A stretch of 64,000 nt of DNA from Sipunculus nudus (lineage: Eukaryota; Annelida; Sipuncula; Golfingiida; Sipunculidae): NCBI GenBank assembly GCA_026874595.1, contig CM049311.1:36561176-36625175 (forward strand), written 5' to 3'. Positions 59,028 to 64,000 of this stretch are shown one piece after another. Position 1 is the first letter of the stretch; the number at the start of each line of letters is the position of its first letter. Made by a program: the position numbers and the translations under genes. The notes beneath the pieces were generated by a model. That model was not told the origin of the DNA, did no database searches, and saw only the letters and a list, made by a program, of their open reading frames with translations.

Positions 59028-59802
59028 ATAACAACAACAACAAAGTTTATTGTAGAAAGGCCTCATGGCCCAAAGTACAAATAACTTAAGTAACATATAA
59101 ATATACACAAGTTTGCCATCACTTTCTGCCAATATGTGTTTAATCATGTTAAAAGATATATATGTCGTAGAAAAGAATTGCACTGATATACACGAATGAA
59201 AGTATATATGTGTACAATTATCAATTATACATAAAATTACAGTATTCAGTGAATTTAATGATTAAAGTACTACTTTATGGAATATTATTTTCTGAAATGT
59301 TTTCCTGTCTTACTCTGTTTACCTGAAATAAATATACACCTAAATCATATTGTATCTTGTGATTCTGTGTTCTCAAAATCTAAATAAGCCCATATTTATT
59401 TTGTGGAAAGTTCTGTATAAATGATAAAAATTTATTTCTTAAATCTTTATATCTGGAACACTTGAAAAGAATATGGGCCTCATCTTCAATTTCATCATTC
59501 TTACAAAATTTACAGAGTCTCATATTTACTGGAGTATTACTTCTTCTGCCTACTTCAATCTCAAAATCATGGTCACTTAGTCGAAATTTTGTTAAAACCT
59601 GTCTATAGATGTAAGGGATATTATTTAAGTATCGTTCTGGTTCAATGCCTGATTTCGAAATATATAGTTCAGAGTTGGTCCCGCGGGCAACGGGAGGCCC
59701 TCGAGGTGTTTTTGCGTCCGGCTTAAGTCCACGCCCGGCGAGGTCGATTCGTGTGGTGAAATCATCCTCGCATTGAATATTGCCTTTCAGAGGGTGATAG
59801 TT
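59028..59802 (-). mobile_element. 3' end of a non-LTR retrotransposon (LINE) with (TTG)n tail
   Basis: Read on the minus strand, a frame without ATG is open for 140 codons, from near 59802 to a stop at 59380-59382. Its last 75 residues include EVGRRSNTPVNMRLCKFC, then NDEIEDEAHILFKCSRYKDL: a C-x2-C...H-x4-C cluster followed by RYKDLR. That is the usual cysteine-histidine end of non-LTR ORF2 proteins. An untranslated part of ~350 bp follows and closes with TTTGGGCCATGAGGCC, a short spacer with AATAAACTTTG and a (TTG)n tail at about 59029-59046. Upstream of ~59690 the frame is GC-rich and I cannot tie it to the LINE. The 5' truncation is typical. Confidence 0.85.
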
Positions 59803-60104
59803 TTAGAGTTATAAGCTGACATCATTTTTGTGACGATTCCGTTATCCTTTATTTGCATTTGAGCTAGCTGCCTGCATTTTTAAATGCTAGCTTGACTAAG
59901 TGTATCTCAACTAAGTATATCTGCAGAATTCCATTCCTGTATAAAGTCTTCAGATTACCCCCTCTTTTAGCCCCCCCCCCCCCCCCAATCTGAAATCGAT
60001 TTCAGATTATCCCCGAGGGAAGCATGAACCTGATTTCAGGTTACATTCTACTGTTAAGATTATCCCCTCGATGATTAAGCTAATATGATAACTTTTTTTT
60101 GTAA
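59803..60104. repeat. C16 tract joined to a 22-bp perfect palindrome
   Basis: C16 at 59971-59986 is followed directly by a 22-bp perfect palindrome (59987-60008) centred on ATCGAT with arms AATCTGAAATC and its complement. Related CAGATTACCCCC, CAGATTATCCCC and AAGATTATCCCC words lie near 59951, 60003 and 60055, about 52 bp apart, suggesting a decayed tandem unit. No coding content. Confidence 0.7.
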
Positions 60105-60440
60105 GGCCAAAAAAATTAAAGGTATGGTTCTCAGGCACCGCCCGCATCAATTTTAAACCACCACATCAAAACTTTTTTTTTTGATTTTCAATTAAAATTT
60201 TCCAATTATGAGCTGCTGCCGCTCCGTAATTTCTTTCAAGAAGATAAAACCATACAATTTCCTTTGTTTTGTAGTGCTTTTACTTATTTAGCAAAATAAA
60301 ACTGTTATTTTCTTGCTTTACCCTTTTCATTTGACATTTTTATCGAAACATACCAAAAAAATTAAAATAAAAAAAGCGCCCGCCCGCATTGATTTCTGAA
60401 AAAAAGTGCCTGAGAACCATACCTTTTTTTTATTTTGGCC
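60105..60440. mobile_element. Harbinger-like MITE, copy C (336 bp, TAA target duplication)
   Basis: The element begins GGCC plus an A-run and GGTATGGTTCTCAGGCAC and ends with the complement, a T-run and GGCC. TAA flanks both sides directly (60102-60104 and 60441-60443). The inner sequence matches copy A read on the opposite strand: GCGCCCGCCCGCATTGATTT here against AATCAATGCGGGCGGGCG in copy A. There is no transposase. An 83-codon minus-strand frame that runs through its right end is not a gene. Confidence 0.88.
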
Positions 60441-61594
60441 TAAGTAGGAGCTCACCGCCCTTGATATATTTAATAACAACATCCTCAGCTGGCTGGTGAT
60501 ATAGTGGTCAGCTCCGTTGGGCTGTACATGCCGTAGTTGGGAAGCCAGGGACCCCCGCCCTAGGCCCTTCCTCAGCAATGATAATGATGATATCTAAGTA
60601 AATGTGTCATTACTATCTATTAGGTATTAGGCCCAAAGACTAAGAGAAATTCAGATGAGATTAAAAAGCTATGGGTCTATAAATCTTGAATTGATGCAAG
60701 GCCAAATCCAGCTGACAAAACAAGGCTGCTTGCTATAGTGGATTTAATGTTAGTCTTCTTCTTCACAGGATTTGCTAGGATTTTGTCTAGATGAGAAACG
60801 AATTTATTTTTTTTCCATTGTATGCTTGTGCTCATTAGTTAAGATTTGTATTGATTTTATGTTTTTATCCTGTTATAAGTGTTGACGTATTGTTCTATCA
60901 TGTAATCTTTTACAGTCGGTGTGTTTGTGCGTGTTTTTAATTCTGTTTTAGTACAATAACTAACTCTTAAGGATTCATCTCCGGCTGTAATTAATGATCA
61001 TTAAGCAATCTCTAATTACAGAGATTTTAAAAAATTTGCTAAAGTTTGCCGAAATTATTGGTTTATTATTTATTTTTTCATTTAGATTTTAAACAGACTC
61101 TCTTATGTGTCAATATCATGTGTGGATATTAAAAAGAATGGGGTCGCTTCCAGCAGACTTACATTTGCACTGGACTTCGAGTAAAAATATAAGAATAATT
61201 GATCCTGATTCTAATAGCCTTGTATATGATTGTATGCAACTGCATATATTCCTTAAAACCTCGAAAAACTCTTTGTTATCATTTGTGCAGCAGCAGACAA
61301 TAAATTAATGGTTAATTTTTACTTGTTGTTACTATTAACAAATGAAAGAGCATAATGCTTGTTTTTCAATGTAAAATAAATTTCATTTATTAAGCATGCA
61401 AATTAAGCTCTATATAAATGCGGCCCCTATACACCTTAAAGATGTTTCAGGTGGCCCCTTTGGATAAAGGTTTGCTCACTCCCGACTCGGTAAATAAAAT
61501 ATTCCATCCAAATATCTCCTAACACCTTGAAGCAATCCTTGAATGAAATTGCATGTTTTCTGCAAATATTGATCTGGATCAGTGATGGGGTCCG
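60441..61594. other. Unique DNA; possible tRNA-like relic and a TAAT inverted repeat
   Basis: Near 60490-60565 GGTGATATAGTGGTCAGC resembles a tRNA box A, but no box B is clear, so this is at most a faint SINE relic. At 60985-60993 and 61013-61021 the words CTGTAATTA and TAATTACAG form a 9-bp inverted repeat of homeodomain-type sites. The remainder is AT-rich. Confidence 0.35.
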
Positions 61595-61990
61595 GAATCG
61601 AGTCAACTTTCTAGGAACTCGGACTCCAGCATCCTGGTCTCACGCTTGAACATGGACCCCGAGGTAATGACTCAAGAAATCAACCCGAGCCCATCTTGAG
61701 ACTAAGTAGAGAAGTTCTGTCACATGCCATTGATATAGCCAGTCATTTATATAGATGTTCGAACTTAAAGAATATTACAAACAGGCTTTATATACCAAGA
61801 TTAAGGTCTGCATCGGGAGCTAAATGTAATAATACTTTTACGTAAAAAGGACGTGTAAACCAACATAAAATATATTTCTAAAAGTAATCACAAAGCTCCA
61901 TTTTAAAATTTTTTTATAAGATATTTTATAGGACTCGGACTTTCACTCTGGTTCCAAATGACTCGGACGAAGTTGAAATTTTAGTCGAAC
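61595..61990 (+). repeat. GGACTC family, leading arm of the large array
   Basis: Words such as GGGGTCCGGAATCGAGTC, GGAACTCGGACTCCAG and GGACCCCGAGGTAATGACTC occur over 61595-61700. A non-repeat spacer of about 230 bp follows before the dense array, as at the 51-kb locus. These arm words also resemble, inverted, the relic at 3745-3860. Confidence 0.7.
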
Positions 61991-62935
61991 CTTAGGGACT
62001 CGAAATTCGACTCGGACGCGTGAAGCCTGGACTCGGACTTGGACTAGGACTTGTGGAGCCTGGACTCGGACTTGGACTCGGATTCGTGGAGCCTGGACTC
62101 GGACTTGAACTCGTGGAACTTGTACTCGGTTTTGGACTCGGACTGGTAAAGCCTGGACACGGACTTGGACTCGGATTCGTGGAGCATAGGCACGGACTTG
62201 GACTCGGACTCGTGGAGCCTGGACTCGGACTTGGACTCGAACTCGTGGAGCCTGGACTCGGATTTGGACTTGGACTCTTTGAGCCTTGACTCGGACTTGG
62301 ACTTGGACTCGTGGAGCGTGGACTCGGACTTGGACTCGGACTCATGGAGCCTGGACTCGGACTTACACTCGGACTCGTGGAGCCTGGACTCGGGTTTGGA
62401 CTCGGACTCAAAGAGCCTGGACTCGGACTTGGACTCGGACTCGTGGAGCCTGGACTCGGACTTGGACTCGGACTCGTGGAGCCTGGACTCGGATTTGGAC
62501 TTGGACTCTTTGAGCCTTGACTCGGACTTGGACTCGGACTCAATGGACTCGGACCTGGACTCGGACTCGTGGAGCCTGGACTCGGACTTGGACTCGGACT
62601 CGTGGAGCCTGGACTCGGACCTGGACTCGGACTCAATGGACTCGGACTTGGACTCGGACTCGAGGAACCTGGAATCGGACTTGGACACGAACTCGTGGAG
62701 CCTGGACTCGGACTTGGACTCGGACTCGTGGAGCCTGGACTCGGACTCGGACTCGGACTCGTGGAGCCTGGACTCGGACTTGGACTCGGACTCGTGGTGC
62801 CTGGACTCGGACCTGGACTCGGACTCAATGGACTCGGACTTGGACTCGAGGAGCCTGGAATCGGACTTAGACTCGAACTTGTAGAGCCTGGACTCGGACT
62901 TGGACTCGGATGGTGTGGACTCGACTACGTCACTG
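61991..62935. repeat. GGACTC minisatellite, ~33-bp unit, ~27 units
   Basis: The unit is four hexamers of GGACTC/GGACTT type plus a nine-base linker GTGGAGCCT, with variant units (linker CTTTGAGCC, linkers replaced by AATGGACTC, and so on). As the unit length is a multiple of three and has few stops, several frames stay open on both strands. These include a 278-codon minus-strand frame of SPSPSPGST type (61992-62828), a 239-codon plus-strand frame of [11 protein letters not shown] type (62165-62884), a [11 protein letters not shown] frame and an [10 protein letters not shown] frame. Open frames on both strands at once are the expected result of the repeat, so none is called a gene. The array ends with the TCGGATGGTGTGGACTCGAC module also seen at 51.45 kb. 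Confidence 0.95.
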
Positions 62936-64000
62936 GTCTCGATGTTACAATATCCTTACCATATCCAAACTAAGTTTTGGCATCCTGCCTTAAACCCTGT
63001 TTTATTCACAACGTTGATTCCTTCAAAATGTGACTTACCAGGGTCAGATATTACTTCATTGCAGTACGAGCAGGCATTCTTTACACAAGAGTTTTAAGAT
63101 GCACTGTTGCTGTTTTTACATCCAGAATGTTGATCTGAACACGTTTATTATTCATTAACTTGAGCTAATTTACATGTGGCAGACGAAATAAACAGCGCTA
63201 AAAAAGCCGCTTGATTGTTTAATCCTCACGATTTGAACCCACTTTCTTTGCCAGCTAATTACCATATCCATTTCAAAGATGGAAGAATTCACATCACAAC
63301 ATCCCCGTTTCCTAACATGGAGCCTTAATAGAAGTCTAAATTGGTCCACTATCAAGTCCCCAACTGTTGCTTAACTTTCTATTGTTCTTCAGTTAAGATT
63401 TGATAGAGATTACGAAAACAGTACTGTTTTACTATTCTCCTTTCGGACTCCCTACAACGGTTAAATGTCGTGAATGCGTAGAATCAAAGAACCCGGATAA
63501 TCCTTAATCAAGTCACAGTTTCTTTCGATAGAAATTTCAGGGGTTGGTTTTATCGGTCTCAGAATACACCACGTTTTCATTGTTGGTCGGAATTTCAATT
63601 TGCATTATAATGGTTGGGAGTAATCACCCCCTTTAGAATTTAATTACTGGTCCATTTACCCTTCGGCCTAACCGTGCTCTAAGCTCCATATGGCATTCTG
63701 TTAAAACTAGGTGAAGAAAGCAACATCTATTCAGCTGGAGAAAAACATTTTATGGTTCTTTTATGTGTCTGCGTGTCCCAAAGGAATGGCTGTCAGAGAT
63801 TAGTCCGCGTGAGTGATGAAGATTCGGAGCTTATTCAGGCTGTTCCGTCATCGCCAACTGCCATCTCTGCTCTTCTAATCCCTCCATGAATTCTCCGAAT
63901 CTGGCCGTTTATTTGCCTGTGATCTTGCTGAAGCGGGAAGCACACCTAGTCATCTGAAAATGGGTTGTTATGAAGGATGGAATCTGGAAAAAAAATGATC
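62936..64000. other. Unique DNA with a mixed-composition end (~63420-64000)
   Basis: From about 63420 to the window end the sequence is balanced, repeat-free and compositionally unlike the AT-rich background. It has no open frame of note. It could be a conserved regulatory segment or lie near an exon beyond the window edge. Confidence 0.3.

Noticed and set aside
60490-60565. A tRNA gene or SINE head
   Set aside because: A box-A-like word is present but there is no convincing box B and no foldable cloverleaf by eye. Only mentioned as a faint relic.
61992-62828. 278-codon minus-strand frame of Ser-Pro repeats as a secreted or structural protein gene
   Set aside because: Plus-strand frames over the same bases are also open, as expected from a 33-bp stop-poor repeat. 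No promoter, signal peptide or splice evidence was found.
62165-62884. 239-codon Asp-Ser repeat frame as a biomineralisation-type acidic protein
   Set aside because: It is the antisense of the Ser-Pro frame and part of the same minisatellite. The acidic composition is forced by the GGACTC hexamer. The same hexamer occurs at other sites as decayed non-coding fragments.
1-64000. CRISPR array, operon, prophage or bacterial system
   Set aside because: There are no spaced direct repeats of the CRISPR kind, no ribosome-binding sites before long frames, and no densely packed genes. All signals are eukaryotic repeats.

Overview
The window looks like nuclear DNA from an invertebrate animal, most likely a mollusc and perhaps a bivalve. 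It is AT-rich with no long open reading frame apart from simple-sequence repeats. It is full of (TA)n microsatellites and carries several degraded tRNA-derived SINEs, non-LTR retrotransposon remnants and short non-autonomous DNA elements. The mollusc assignment is inferred from repeat style; no diagnostic gene was seen. I find no complete protein-coding gene, rRNA, functional tRNA, CRISPR array or bacterial-style operon. Most short open frames are chance frames or the product of tandem repeats. The window is best read as intergenic or intronic sequence.

Layout. 1-6 kb: mostly featureless, with a 0.15 kb direct duplication (2.1-2.4 kb) and diverged fragments of a GGACTC-rich repeat family (3.4-3.9 kb). 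6-12 kb: two copies of a dispersed repeat (here R1), a long (TA)n tract next to a hairpin, a diverged tandem duplication, and a 314-bp Harbinger-like MITE with a TAA target duplication. 12-18.1 kb: mixed-composition unique DNA, 21-bp and 29-bp tandem repeats, a SINE, and an ~0.8-kb tandem segmental duplication. 18-34 kb: mostly unique, with a SINE, three copies of a second dispersed repeat (R2, two with a CTCF-like motif) and a third R1 copy. 34-43.5 kb: a decayed reverse transcriptase with recognisable motifs, further SINE pieces and a degraded third MITE copy. 43.5-54 kb: almost repeat-poor, with mixed-composition islands that could be regulatory, one weak exon candidate and a smaller GGACTC array. 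54-64 kb: a pair of oppositely oriented TCTCGAGA palindrome elements around a 172-bp tandem duplication, the 3' end of a LINE on the minus strand, a second well-preserved MITE, and a ~0.9-kb GGACTC minisatellite open in several frames on both strands.

No genes act together here. The content is a repeat landscape. The most informative observations are the MITE family with matching TAA duplications, the XhoI-like palindrome elements, the GGACTC minisatellite family at four sites, the SINE with a conserved 3' hairpin, and the CTCF-like sites inside R2. Statements about composition and identity are by eye; nothing was computed or searched.
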